Below the pieces are notes generated by a model, which was not told the DNA's origin, ran no database searches, and saw only the letters and a program-made list of their open reading frames with translations. The translations under genes and the position numbers were made by a program. A stretch of 64,000 bases of DNA from Kribbella catacumbae DSM 19601 (GTDB taxonomy: Bacteria > Actinomycetota > Actinomycetes > Propionibacteriales > Kribbellaceae): the NCBI RefSeq assembly GCF_000372465.1, contig NZ_AQUZ01000024.1, forward strand, positions 62,001 through 126,000, read 5' to 3'. Of the stretch, positions 9,231 through 16,541 are shown piece after piece; position 1 is the stretch's first letter; each line of letters starts with the position of its first letter.

Positions 9231-9365
9231 CCACTTTGAGCACCCGCAGGTCGTCGATCCGGCGACCGGGCGTCCGGGCGGTGCTCAAAGTGGCAGGTCG
9301 CGACGACTTTGGGCATGGGGCAGTTGTCGATCCGGTCGGCCGATGGCTGGGTGGTGCTCAAAGTG
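9231..9365. repeat. 14-bp inverted repeat with a third, directly repeated copy
   Basis: CCACTTTGAGCACC at 9231-9244 is perfectly complementary to GGTGCTCAAAGTGG at 9280-9293. A 13-base copy recurs at 9353-9365. The 46-bp segment ending at 9293 is itself imperfectly repeated at about 9320-9365, sharing GTCGATCCGG and the motif above. This is a nested repeat with hairpin potential. Confidence 0.75.
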
Positions 9366-9405
9366 CTGGCGTGGTGGGCTAGTGGGCAGGTCAGGCTCGC
9401 GCGGT

Positions 9406-9567
9406 CTGTGGATCGTGAACTGGCTGCACAACTCAACGCCGCAGCAGATCGCGATGACGCACGCCGAGCTGGCCGAAGTCGTTGCTCAGGGCATGCTTCG
9501 CGCGGAGAGCGAGGCGACCTACCCGGTGGCGAGTTCCGCAAGGCGCTCGACCATGCGCGGTGGCTGA
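9406..9567 (+). pseudogene. Decayed coding fragment of unknown origin
   Basis: Unlike its surroundings, this stretch reads as ordinary protein: VNWLHNSTPQQIAMTHAELA, then EVVAQGMLRAESEATYP. It has no start codon with a ribosome-binding site. After TYP the frame degenerates, while a second frame gives GEFRKALDHARW. I do not recognise the parent family. The fragment is best read as the remnant of a lost gene. Confidence 0.3.
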
Positions 9568-9654
9568 GTTGCGCGAGGCGCTCGGCCATGCGCGGCAGCC
9601 GGGCCGCTCGGGCAAAATCGGCGGGCCGGGCTGCTCGGGCGAGATCTTCTTCCG

Positions 9655-9900
9655 GTCGTGATCGTCATCGACGCGATCTGACCGTCCTGTGCGTCGAACG
9701 TGAAGTGCGACGGCCCGTTGAAGCCATCGCCACCGACCTGGGTGGCGACGGTGACCGGGTTGCCCGGCGTCGGCACCTGGGTCGCGGTGAAGGTGACCCG
9801 CTTGCCGATGAACTCGCTGTCGCTCCAGGGCAGCCAGGGCCTTCTCCTTGAACCGTTCCACCCATTTGGCCGTGTGGGTGGTGTCGAACGGCAAACCCAA
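9655..9900 (-). pseudogene. Frameshifted remnant of a SnoaL/NTF2-like protein gene
   Basis: Reading the minus strand from about 9900, the translation begins FDTTHTAKWVERFKEKALAA. At about 9827 it must shift by one base to continue as SDSEFIGKRVTFTATQVPTP, then VATQVGGDGFNGPSHFTFDA and QIASMTITT. The combined fragment resembles the C-terminal part of SnoaL-like or nuclear-transport-factor-2-like small proteins (an alpha helix followed by antiparallel strands ending in ITIT). The family call is tentative. The lack of a start or proper ends marks it as a pseudogene or relic. Confidence 0.45.
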
Positions 9901-9912
9901 AGGAGTAGAACC

Positions 9913-10416
9913 ATGAAGCGCTTCGCCATCGTCGTCGGAACGGCCGTCGTCGGCCTTTCCGCCCTCACGGCCTGCGGTGGCGACGACCAGCCGGCCGCCC
10001 CGCAGAACACCACCAGCCAGTCGTCGGAGGCCAAGCTGGCCACCGCGGACGACGCCGACTTCGGCAAGATCGTTGTCGACGGCACCGGCCGGACCCTGTA
10101 CGTGTTCGACAAGGACACCGCGAGCCCGTCGAAGTCGAACTGCGACGGCGACTGCGCGGCGAAGTGGCCGCCGCTGCTGGCCGGCTCCGGTACTCCGCAG
10201 GTCGACGGGGTGGACGCGGCCCTGGTCGGCACCGTGACGCGTACCGACGGCAGCAAGCAGGTCACGTTGGCCGGCTTGCCGGTCTACCAGTTCGCCCAGG
10301 ACTCCAAGGCCGGCGAAGCCAAGGGCCAGGCGGTCGGCGGGGTCTGGTGGGTCGTCGGTCCGGACGGCAAGAAGATCACCAAGCAGGCCTCGTCGGACTC
10401 CGGCTACGGGTACTGA
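9913..10416 (+). CDS. Secreted lipoprotein with repeated COG4315-type domain
   Basis: The product is 167 aa with a lipoprotein signal peptide ending in the lipobox LTAC (Cys19), so it should be anchored to the outer face of the membrane. The mature part has two copies of the 'secreted repeat' (PF03640-like): a first one around RTLYVFDKDT with CDGDCAAKWPPLL, and a second around GLPVYQFAQD ending in WWVVGPDGKKI. Function is unknown, though the family often accompanies ECF sigma factor operons. The ATG at 9913 has an AGGAG Shine-Dalgarno at 9901. It lies just upstream of a sigma/anti-sigma pair and may belong to the same regulon. Confidence 0.85.
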   Translation: MKRFAIVVGTAVVGLSALTACGGDDQPAAPQNTTSQSSEAKLATADDADFGKIVVDGTGRTLYVFDKDTASPSKSNCDGDCAAKWPPLLAGSGTPQVDGVDAALVGTVTRTDGSKQVTLAGLPVYQFAQDSKAGEAKGQAVGGVWWVVGPDGKKITKQASSDSGYGY

Positions 10417-10530
10417 CCGATCGAGGCTGGCCCGATGTCATCCACCGTCTTGCCGCGCCCCGCATGGTGCCCTGCGGTCCGATCCCCTATCGTACGATCG
10501 ACCGCGACGGACAAGGCCGGGAGGACTGCG

Positions 10531-11064
10531 GTGGGTGACACGGACCGCCGTCCGGACACGGCCGAGGCGCTGATCCGCTCGCTGTACGCCGAACACGGCC
10601 GCAGCTTGCTCGCCTATGCGACCCGGTTGACGGGTGATCGGGCAGCCGCGGAGGACGTCGTACAGGAGACTCTGGTCCGGGCGTGGAAGCATGCCGACGA
10701 TCTGGTCGAGGGCAAGGGATCGGTACGCGGTTGGTTGCTGACGGTCGCGCGCAACATCGTCACCGACCGGGCCCGGGCGCGTGCTGTCCGGCCCGCCGAG
10801 GTGGCAGAGGTGGCCGACCGTCCTCCGGTGGAGGGTGATCACTCCGAGTCGGTGGTGAACACGATGGTGGTGCTCGACGCGCTCGACCAGGTGTCGCCGG
10901 AGCATCGCGAGGTTCTGGTGCAGTTGTACTACCGCGGCCGGACCGTGACGGAGGCCGCGAAGGAGCTGGGCGTCCCGCCCGGTACGGTGAAATCGAGATC
11001 GTATTACGCCCTCCGAGCGCTCCGCGCGGTGATGGCCGGACCGGAAGCGGAGGTGGCCCGATGA
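10531..11064 (+). CDS. ECF RNA polymerase sigma factor
   Basis: This 177-aa protein has sigma-70 region 2 (AAAEDVVQETLVRAWKHADD, then WLLTVARNIVTDRARAR) and region 4 (SPEHREVLVQLYYRGRTVTE, then LGVPPGTVKSR helix-turn-helix). The combination of a linked anti-sigma gene and an adjacent lipoprotein recalls the SigL/SigK-type groups of mycobacteria (inference). The GTG at 10531 is chosen because a GGGAGGA Shine-Dalgarno lies at about 10519; a longer frame from 10435 lacks one. The stop overlaps the anti-sigma start as ATGA. A short ATCGTACGAT palindrome lies about 30 bp upstream. Confidence 0.92.
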   Translation: MGDTDRRPDTAEALIRSLYAEHGRSLLAYATRLTGDRAAAEDVVQETLVRAWKHADDLVEGKGSVRGWLLTVARNIVTDRARARAVRPAEVAEVADRPPVEGDHSESVVNTMVVLDALDQVSPEHREVLVQLYYRGRTVTEAAKELGVPPGTVKSRSYYALRALRAVMAGPEAEVAR

Positions 11065-11741
11065 GCGAGCACGATCACACTCAGCTGGGCGCCTACGTGC
11101 TCGGTTCGCTGGCGCCGGACGAGGTCCGCGCGCTGGATGAGCATCTGGCCGGTTGCGCCGAAGCGCGCGAGGAGCTGGCCGAGCTCGAGGAGATGAAGGA
11201 GTTCCTCGGCGAGGTACCGCCGGAGGCGTTCCTGGACGGGCCGCCGGAGGATGGCGACCTACTGCTGCAGCGCACACTGCGAGAGGTCCGGGCTGCTACT
11301 CCCGCCGACGCCCCCAAGCGTCGCCGTCCGTGGTTGCTGGTCGCCGCTGCCGCCGTGGTGGTCGCCGGGGCGCTAGGTGGCGGCGTAGTGATCGGTCGCC
11401 AGTCGGTCGACGAAGTAGCCAGTACTCCGCCCGCCGGCTCCAAGCACGTGACCGCGACGGATGCCACCTCCAAGGTGACGATGGCGACCACAGTGGAGCC
11501 GCGGGCCGGGTGGAGCTGGATCAACGTCAACGTCACCAACCTCAAGCCCGGTGCCGAGTGCGAGATGGTCGTCACCGACAAGGCGGGCAAGACCTACGTC
11601 GCCGGCAGCTGGGTGATCTCGCCGAAGGCCGCACGCGAAGGCAGCCGCTTCGGCGGTGGAGTGCTGGTGCCGGTCGACCAGGTGAAGTCGGTGGAGATCA
11701 GAACCGTGCAGGGTGAGCACGTCGTGACCACGCCGGTCTGA
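11061..11741 (+). CDS. Membrane-anchored anti-sigma factor
   Basis: The product is 226 aa. The N-terminal cytoplasmic part (about 1-90) has the layout of a zinc-binding anti-sigma domain with EHLAGC, a single membrane helix follows at about residues 95-115 (after KRRRP), and the extracytoplasmic C-terminal domain is about 110 residues (RskA-like). It would hold the adjacent ECF sigma factor at the membrane until released. The classical HxxxCxxC zinc site is incomplete: the second cysteine is alanine (HLAGCAEA). Start and stop fit tight coupling with the sigma gene. Confidence 0.9.
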   Translation: MSEHDHTQLGAYVLGSLAPDEVRALDEHLAGCAEAREELAELEEMKEFLGEVPPEAFLDGPPEDGDLLLQRTLREVRAATPADAPKRRRPWLLVAAAAVVVAGALGGGVVIGRQSVDEVASTPPAGSKHVTATDATSKVTMATTVEPRAGWSWINVNVTNLKPGAECEMVVTDKAGKTYVAGSWVISPKAAREGSRFGGGVLVPVDQVKSVEIRTVQGEHVVTTPV

Positions 11742-11771
11742 AACCGGTTGCCTCGCCGAGGAGGATGGTTC

Positions 11772-11935
11772 GGGCGTGCCTCCTTGTCTCGTGCGTGCTG
11801 CGCGGCACTCGGCACGGCACCTCGGCGCACTGGAGCAAAGGCCACGATGGAATAACATCGAGGCCTTCACTCCAGCACGCCGAGCTACCGCACCGAGCAC
11901 CTGCTCGCGACTGCACGAGACAAGGAGGCACGCCC
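11772..11935. promoter_or_regulatory. 164-bp near-continuous inverted repeat covering the ribosome-binding site of the next gene
   Basis: The outer arms 11772-11794 and 11913-11935 are 23 bp and perfectly complementary. Inside, 11804-11843 pairs with 11862-11901 around a six-base loop (11850-11855) with 9 A-C type oppositions and 1 true mismatch. The right arm contains AAGGAGG (11922-11928), the Shine-Dalgarno of the gene starting at 11940, and the left arm contains its complement CCTCCTT (11779-11785). A plus-strand transcript covering both arms would hide the ribosome-binding site. In a minus-strand transcript all nine A-C oppositions become G-U pairs. It may instead be a terminator or a miniature mobile element; no target duplication was seen. 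Confidence 0.8.
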
Positions 11936-11939
11936 TAGC

Positions 11940-13043
11940 GTGAACTACGCGATTACCGAGGCATCCGCAGACCTCCGTTCTCGGCGCAAGGCTGCGGCCG
12001 CGGACTGCACTCGCTGGCTGTCCGGTCGGAGAGCGCCGGCGGCGGACGTGCTGCGAGCGCTCGCTGATGCGGTGACGGAGGACGAGCGCGATGGCTACGG
12101 CAGTGGCGGCGAGGTCGAGCTGATCGAGCAGGAGGTTGCTGAGCTGCTCGGCAAGCCGGCTGCGGTCTTCCTGCCCAGTGGGATCCTCGCCCAGCAGAGC
12201 GTGCTTCGCGTCTTCGCGGATCGCGCCGGGACGCAACGCGTCGCAGTACATGGGTTGTCTCATCTGTTGGTGCACGAGCTGAATGCTCTGGAAGAGGTAC
12301 ACCACCTGCGGATCGAGCGGATGACGTCGGAGCCGCGTCAGCCTCGGCCGGATGAGCTTGCTGCCATCCCGGGGAAGCTGGCTGCTGTGACGGTGGAGTT
12401 GCCGCTGCGCGACGGTGGGTTCGTACTGCCGAGCTGGGACGAGCTGGTGGTGTTTGCTGCGGCTTGTGAAGCCCGTGGCGTCCCGCTGCACCTGGATGGC
12501 GCTCGCCTGTGGGAGAGCACGCCGTACTTGGAACACAGCCTGGCGGAGATCGCTGCGCTCGCGTCTACGGTCTACGTGTCGTTCTACAAGGGCCTCGGTG
12601 GGCTCAGTGGAGCTGCACTGGCCGGGCCCGAGGACGTGATCGCTGAGGTACGCCGGTGGCAGCGCAGACTCGGCGGCAACCTCTACACACTCTTCCCGTA
12701 CGCCGTGTCCGCGCGCGAGGGGCTGCGTACCGTACTGCCGCTGATGGGCGAGCTCCACCAACGTGCTGTCGAGTTGGCCGGCGCCTTGCAGAGCACGGGA
12801 TTCCGGGTCTTTCCCGAGCCGCCGCACACGAACTCGTTTCGGGTCTACGCGCCGCGGCCGGCAGAGGAGATCGAGCTGGCCGCAGTACGCCGGATGGAGG
12901 CGACGCGGGAGTCGATCTCGTACACGTGGCAAGCGGCCGACGTACCGGGCTGGTCGTGGGTCGAGCTGGTCGTGACGCCCGGGACGTTGCAGTGGCGGGT
13001 CGACGAAGTAGCCAAGGCTTTTGGGGAACTTCTCGACGGGTGA
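11940..13043 (+). CDS. Threonine aldolase-family PLP-dependent beta-eliminating lyase
   Basis: The product is 367 aa and has the fold-type I PLP enzyme pattern of low-specificity threonine aldolases. It shows a glycine-rich phosphate-binding region (FLPSGILAQQ), the aspartate that contacts the pyridine nitrogen in HLDGARLWE, and the PLP lysine in SFYKGLGGLSGA. It probably cleaves beta-hydroxy amino acids to glycine and an aldehyde; substrate is not determinable here. The GTG start at 11940 is 11 bases after AAGGAGG, which lies inside the large inverted repeat upstream, so expression may be gated by RNA structure. Confidence 0.88.
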   Translation: MNYAITEASADLRSRRKAAAADCTRWLSGRRAPAADVLRALADAVTEDERDGYGSGGEVELIEQEVAELLGKPAAVFLPSGILAQQSVLRVFADRAGTQRVAVHGLSHLLVHELNALEEVHHLRIERMTSEPRQPRPDELAAIPGKLAAVTVELPLRDGGFVLPSWDELVVFAAACEARGVPLHLDGARLWESTPYLEHSLAEIAALASTVYVSFYKGLGGLSGAALAGPEDVIAEVRRWQRRLGGNLYTLFPYAVSAREGLRTVLPLMGELHQRAVELAGALQSTGFRVFPEPPHTNSFRVYAPRPAEEIELAAVRRMEATRESISYTWQAADVPGWSWVELVVTPGTLQWRVDEVAKAFGELLDG

Positions 13044-13101
13044 GTTCGTCGCACTGGCTGTGGGGTTCTTTGTACGGCAACAACTCGGGGAGAAGTAACT
13101 A

Positions 13102-13200
13102 GTGCTGACGTTCGTCATCACCATGGTCGTCCTGCTGGTCCTGTCAGGACTCGTTCTACTCGCAGTAGCAAGAGGTGAAGGAAAAGGAATCGGCCACTAG
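13102..13200 (+). CDS. Predicted 32-aa single-pass membrane peptide
   Basis: The GTG at 13102 follows a GGGGAGAAG Shine-Dalgarno (13087-13095). The 32 codons encode a hydrophobic helix of about 22 residues (VITMVVLLVLSGLVLLAVA) and a short basic tail RGEGKGIGH, ending in TAG at 13198. The architecture matches bacterial small membrane proteins. It is too short to be certain, but the ribosome-binding site and clean hydrophobic profile in an otherwise GC-rich gap support it. The next gene begins 10 bp downstream. Confidence 0.5.
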   Translation: MLTFVITMVVLLVLSGLVLLAVARGEGKGIGH

Positions 13201-13210
13201 ATTGGCCTAG

Positions 13211-13753
13211 ATGAGACGACTCATCTTCCAGGAATTCGTGACCCTCGACGGGTATGCCGCCGGGCCGGACGACTCGCTCGACTTCTTCGCCACCATCACC
13301 GATCAGGATGACCGCGACAATCTCGAGCTGCTCGAGCACGTCGACACCATGCTTCTCGGCGCGACGACGTACCGGTTGTTCGCCGATTACTGGCCGACGG
13401 CAACGGATTCGTTCGCGCCGCACCTGAACGCGCTGCGCAAAGTGGTCGTCTCGTCGACCCTGACCAGCGCGCCCTGGGGCGACTGGGAGCCGGGCGAGAT
13501 CATCACCGACGCGGTGGCCGATGTCGCGGCGCTCAAGGCCGAGGACGCCAAGGACATCATCCTGTGGGGGAGCATCTCGCTCTTCCACTCGCTGCTGACG
13601 GCCGGGCTGGTCGACGAGGTGCAGCTGCGGGTCTGCCCGGCTGTCATCGGTGCGGGCAAGAGCGTGTTCCCCAGCGGCCAGTTCTCGCTGGAGCTGATCG
13701 AAGCCCGCCCGATGGCCACCAACGGCGCCCTGCTCCGGTACAGGACTAGCTGA
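13211..13753 (+). CDS. Dihydrofolate reductase-like (RibD C-terminal domain) protein
   Basis: The product is 180 aa with the RibD_C/DHFR-like reductase fold pattern: the N-terminal strand RLIFQEFVTLDGYAAGPDDS, MLLGATTYRLFADYWP in the nucleotide-binding part, and IILWGSISLFHSLL followed by DEVQLRVCPAVIGAGKSVF. Family members are NADPH-dependent reductases of unknown substrates in actinobacteria. Its last 8 bp overlap the end of the convergent M56 peptidase gene. Confidence 0.88.
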   Translation: MRRLIFQEFVTLDGYAAGPDDSLDFFATITDQDDRDNLELLEHVDTMLLGATTYRLFADYWPTATDSFAPHLNALRKVVVSSTLTSAPWGDWEPGEIITDAVADVAALKAEDAKDIILWGSISLFHSLLTAGLVDEVQLRVCPAVIGAGKSVFPSGQFSLELIEARPMATNGALLRYRTS

Positions 13754-14651
13754 CCGCGTTGACGACGGCCTTCACGATCGGGGCGGCGACAGTGAACGTG
13801 GGCACGACCAGGAGGAGTACGGCGGCGGTGTAGGCGGCTGCTGCGAGCAGGGTCGAGTTGGGCTCAGGGTCGGCCAAGCGCTGGACTCTGAGCACAGTGG
13901 AGGACTTGGCGGCGGCAAGGCCGGCCTCTGGCGCCGGTGAACCCGCCAGGGCGACGAGCGCGCGGGCAAGCGGCAGAGGTCCGTTGCGGCGCCGGGCGTC
14001 GTCGTCGGCCAGCAGCTCTACCAGTGTGCGCGCCTGGTCCAGTGCCACGTCGCTGCGCACGAAGCGGGGGAAGGCCTTGTGCAGTGCTGTGAAGGCCTCC
14101 AGCACCAGGTCATGCCGCGCGCGCAAGTGGGCCTGCTCGTGAGCCAGTACTGCGCGCAGCTCCCCGTCGTCGAGCCTGTCGAGCGCCCCAACCGACACAA
14201 CCACCCGGGAACCGCGCAGGGCGGGCAGGCAGTACGCCAGCGGCGTCTCTTCCGCCAGCACCCGCAGCCCCGGGATCAGCCCGTCCGGTGTCGCCAGTAC
14301 GTCGACCAGGTCGCGGTGACGCTTCCGGCGGGCCCTAGTTCCGACAGCAACGCGCCCAGCAGCCCAGAGCAGCCGCACACCGACCAGAGCAGTCAGTGCA
14401 AGTACTGCGGCCGCTGCCAGGTCCCGAGCCGAGGACGGGTCGAACCGCGGCTCACCAGGTTGCCCGGCCGTCGAGTACGACAGCGAGATCCCCGCCCCAA
14501 AGGCAGCCAGTACTGCGGCCAGCGCGATCGCCTGCCACAGGGCGACCGCAGCCCGGGGAATCCGGTACGGCCAGGCGGCGCGAGCCATGAGCGCCGGAGC
14601 CGGCCCGGCGAGTACCAGGGCCAGAGCAGCCAGCAGGATGGGGGTGATCAC
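13746..14651 (-). CDS. M56-family membrane metallopeptidase (BlaR1-like)
   Basis: The product is 301 aa with several membrane helices (about residues 1-20, 37-58, 78-100 and a C-terminal one near 270-292) and the zinc metallopeptidase motif HEQAH in LAHEQAHLRARHD. It lacks an extracellular penicillin-binding domain, so it is an M56 protease only, not a full BlaR1. M56 proteases paired with BlaI-type repressors are thought to inactivate the repressor on a signal. Its GTG start overlaps the blaI stop, so the two are one operon. The 3' end overlaps the DHFR-like gene. Confidence 0.88.
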   Translation of the reverse strand: MITPILLAALALVLAGPAPALMARAAWPYRIPRAAVALWQAIALAAVLAAFGAGISLSYSTAGQPGEPRFDPSSARDLAAAAVLALTALVGVRLLWAAGRVAVGTRARRKRHRDLVDVLATPDGLIPGLRVLAEETPLAYCLPALRGSRVVVSVGALDRLDDGELRAVLAHEQAHLRARHDLVLEAFTALHKAFPRFVRSDVALDQARTLVELLADDDARRRNGPLPLARALVALAGSPAPEAGLAAAKSSTVLRVQRLADPEPNSTLLAAAAYTAAVLLLVVPTFTVAAPIVKAVVNAVS

Positions 14652-15034
14652 CCCTCCCGCTCCTCCAGCCGGGCCAGCGCATCCCGCAGCAGCGCGGCTT
14701 CCTCGTCGCTGACCTGCCCGACGAACCGGACAAGTGCCTCCCGGCGATCGCCGGACCGGTCGAGCGCGTCACGCATCAAGTCCGCGGCCAGTTCCTCGCG
14801 CGGGGCGGCGGCCTTGTAGCGCCAGGCCTTGCCGTCTCGCTCGCGCTCGGTCAGCTGCTTCTTCGCCAGCCGGTCCAGCACGGTCATCACGGTGGTGTAG
14901 GCGAGCTCCCGGGTCCCGGAGAGCCGTGCGTGCACCTCGCGCACGGTCAGCGCGCCGTCGGCTGCCCAGAGCTGTTCCATCACCAGCCGCTCGAGGTCTC
15001 CTAGCCGGCGGGGCGCCTTCTCGTCGGTGGTCAC
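14648..15034 (-). CDS. blaI: BlaI/MecI-family transcriptional repressor
   Basis: The product is 128 aa with the penicillinase-repressor winged helix: LGDLERLVMEQLWAADGALT, then REVHARL, and the recognition region ELAYTTVMTVLDRLAKKQL followed by RYKAA. Such proteins bind as dimers to TAC/GTA-containing dyads. The gene starts with GTG at 15034 and is transcribed away from cydA. The 80-bp gap contains a cluster of CTAC/GTAG half-sites, so it probably controls itself and cydABDC. Confidence 0.92.
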   Translation of the reverse strand: MTTDEKAPRRLGDLERLVMEQLWAADGALTVREVHARLSGTRELAYTTVMTVLDRLAKKQLTERERDGKAWRYKAAAPREELAADLMRDALDRSGDRREALVRFVGQVSDEEAALLRDALARLEEREG

Positions 15035-15047
15035 GTGACCAGTATAA

Positions 15048-15096
15048 CTACGCGTTGTAGTAGATCTACGGTAGCGTCTACTACGTAACGTCGTAG
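15048..15096. promoter_or_regulatory. Candidate BlaI operator cluster between blaI and cydA
   Basis: Dyads of CTAC and GTAG half-sites are packed in 49 bp: CTAC 15048-15051 with GTAG 15057-15060; the perfect palindrome GTAGATCTAC at 15060-15069; GTAG at 15071-15074; overlapping CTACTAC at 15078-15084; and GTAG at 15093-15096. BlaI-family operators are built on TAC...GTA dyads. The placement allows simultaneous repression in both directions. Confidence 0.65.
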
Positions 15097-15114
15097 ATCG
15101 CCCGGGAGGGCACG

Positions 15115-16530
15115 ATGGACACGCTGGACCTGGCTCGGTGGCAGTTCGCGATCACCACCGTCTACCACTTCTTCTTCGTCCCGGTGACGCTGTCGCTGGT
15201 CGCCGTCACGGCCGGCCTGCAGACCGCGTGGTACCGGACCGGCAAGGACAAATACCTGCGGCTGACCAAGTTCTACGGCAAGTTGTTCCTGATCAACATC
15301 GCGATGGGCGTGGTCACCGGACTGGTCCAGGAGTTCCAGTTCGGGATGAACTGGAGCGACTACTCGCGCTTCGTCGGCGACGTCTTCGGTGCCCCGCTCG
15401 CGCTGGAGGGGCTGCTCGCGTTCTTCCTCGAGTCGACCTTCATCGGGCTGTGGATCTTCGGCTGGGACCGGCTGCCGAAGAAGGTGCACCTGGCCTGCAT
15501 CTGGATGGTGGTGCTCGGCACCCAACTGTCGGCGTACTTCATCCTGGCGGCCAACTCCTGGATGCAGAACCCGGTCGGCTTCCGCTACAACGCCGAGCGC
15601 GGCCGCGCCGAGCTGACCGACATCTGGTCGGTGCTGACCAACAAGGTCGTCCTGGTCACCTATCCGCACACGATCTTCGCGGCCTTCATGGTCGGCGGCG
15701 CGTTCGTCGCGGCGGTGGCGATCTGGCACCTGGTCCGCCGGCCCGGCGTCGACACCGGTGCCTTCCGGACGGCGTTGCGCCTCGGCGCGGTGATGGTGAT
15801 CGTGGCCGGCGCGGGGGTCGCGCTGAGCGGCGACCAGCAGGGCAAGGTGATGACCGAAGTACAGCCGATGAAGATGGCCGCGGCCGAGGCTCTGTACGAA
15901 TCGGAGAAGCCGGCGTCGTTCTCGATCTTCACCGTCGGCACGCTCGACGGGTCGCGCGAGCTTTACTCGGTCAAGGTTCCTTACCTGCTGTCCTTCCTCG
16001 CCACCGGCAGTTTCGACAGTGAGGTGCAGGGGATCAACAACCTGCAGCAGGCGTACGAGAAGATCTACGGCCCTGGCTCGTACAAGCCGAACGTCCCGCT
16101 CACCTACTGGACCTTCCGGCTGATGATCGGGGTCGGGATGTCGGCCGCCGCGCTCGCCGTTTTGTTGCTCTGGGCAACAAGAAAAGGACGAGCGCCGCAT
16201 CGGATGCTGGTCTGGCTGGCGGTGCCGCTACCGCTGCTGCCGTTGCTGGCGAACGTCTTCGGCTGGGTCTTCACCGAGACGGGCCGGCAGCCGTGGCTGG
16301 TGTTCGGCCTGCTGCCGACCGCGTCCGGCGTCTCGCCCGGCACCACGATGACCGAGTTACTGATCTCGCTGATCGGTTTCACGCTTCTGTACGGCTTACT
16401 GGCGGTGGTCGAGGTCAAGCTGATGCTCAAGTCGATCCGGGCCGGGCTCGCGGGTGCCTCGCCGTTGCCGGGGGATCCCCCCGACGATGCACCGGACGAA
16501 GCCGCCAAACCGCTCTCCTTCGCCTACTAG
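15115..16530 (+). CDS. cydA: Cytochrome bd ubiquinol/menaquinol oxidase subunit I
   Basis: The product is 471 aa with about nine membrane helices, His18 (in TTVYHFFF) as the expected heme d/b595-region ligand, and the GRQPW motif near residue 390. The Q-loop is short, as in Gram-positive bd oxidases. CydAB reduces O2 with quinol under low oxygen or stress and does not pump protons. The ATG at 15115 has a GGGAGGG Shine-Dalgarno. It leads the cydABDC operon and is divergent from blaI. Confidence 0.96.
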   Translation: MDTLDLARWQFAITTVYHFFFVPVTLSLVAVTAGLQTAWYRTGKDKYLRLTKFYGKLFLINIAMGVVTGLVQEFQFGMNWSDYSRFVGDVFGAPLALEGLLAFFLESTFIGLWIFGWDRLPKKVHLACIWMVVLGTQLSAYFILAANSWMQNPVGFRYNAERGRAELTDIWSVLTNKVVLVTYPHTIFAAFMVGGAFVAAVAIWHLVRRPGVDTGAFRTALRLGAVMVIVAGAGVALSGDQQGKVMTEVQPMKMAAAEALYESEKPASFSIFTVGTLDGSRELYSVKVPYLLSFLATGSFDSEVQGINNLQQAYEKIYGPGSYKPNVPLTYWTFRLMIGVGMSAAALAVLLLWATRKGRAPHRMLVWLAVPLPLLPLLANVFGWVFTETGRQPWLVFGLLPTASGVSPGTTMTELLISLIGFTLLYGLLAVVEVKLMLKSIRAGLAGASPLPGDPPDDAPDEAAKPLSFAY

Positions 16531-16541
16531 GGGTGGTCTGA

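Larger units (their letters stand above)
8429..9912. other. Gene-poor repeat-rich region between smc and a lipoprotein gene
   Basis: No intact gene can be supported here. Long open frames exist on both strands, but they are low-complexity Arg/Gly/Pro/Ser translations of GC-rich DNA and have no ribosome-binding sites. The region contains a CCCG tetranucleotide tract, three copies of a GGCGTACGCC palindrome, a 22-bp direct repeat, a 14-bp inverted repeat with a third copy, and two fragments that read as decayed coding sequence. Taken together it looks like a site of repeated insertion and decay. Confidence 0.6.

Noticed and set aside
8501-9589. 362-aa minus-strand open frame
   Set aside because: Composition is repetitive Arg/Pro/Thr/Gly spanning simple repeats; no start signal or recognisable domain.
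9309-9851. 180-aa plus-strand open frame
   Set aside because: It is Arg/Ala-rich without a start signal and runs antisense to the SnoaL-like remnant; only short pieces look protein-like.
11373-13124. 583-aa minus-strand open frame opposite the aldolase gene
   Set aside because: It is a shadow of the PLP enzyme and the inverted repeat; codon pattern fits the plus strand.
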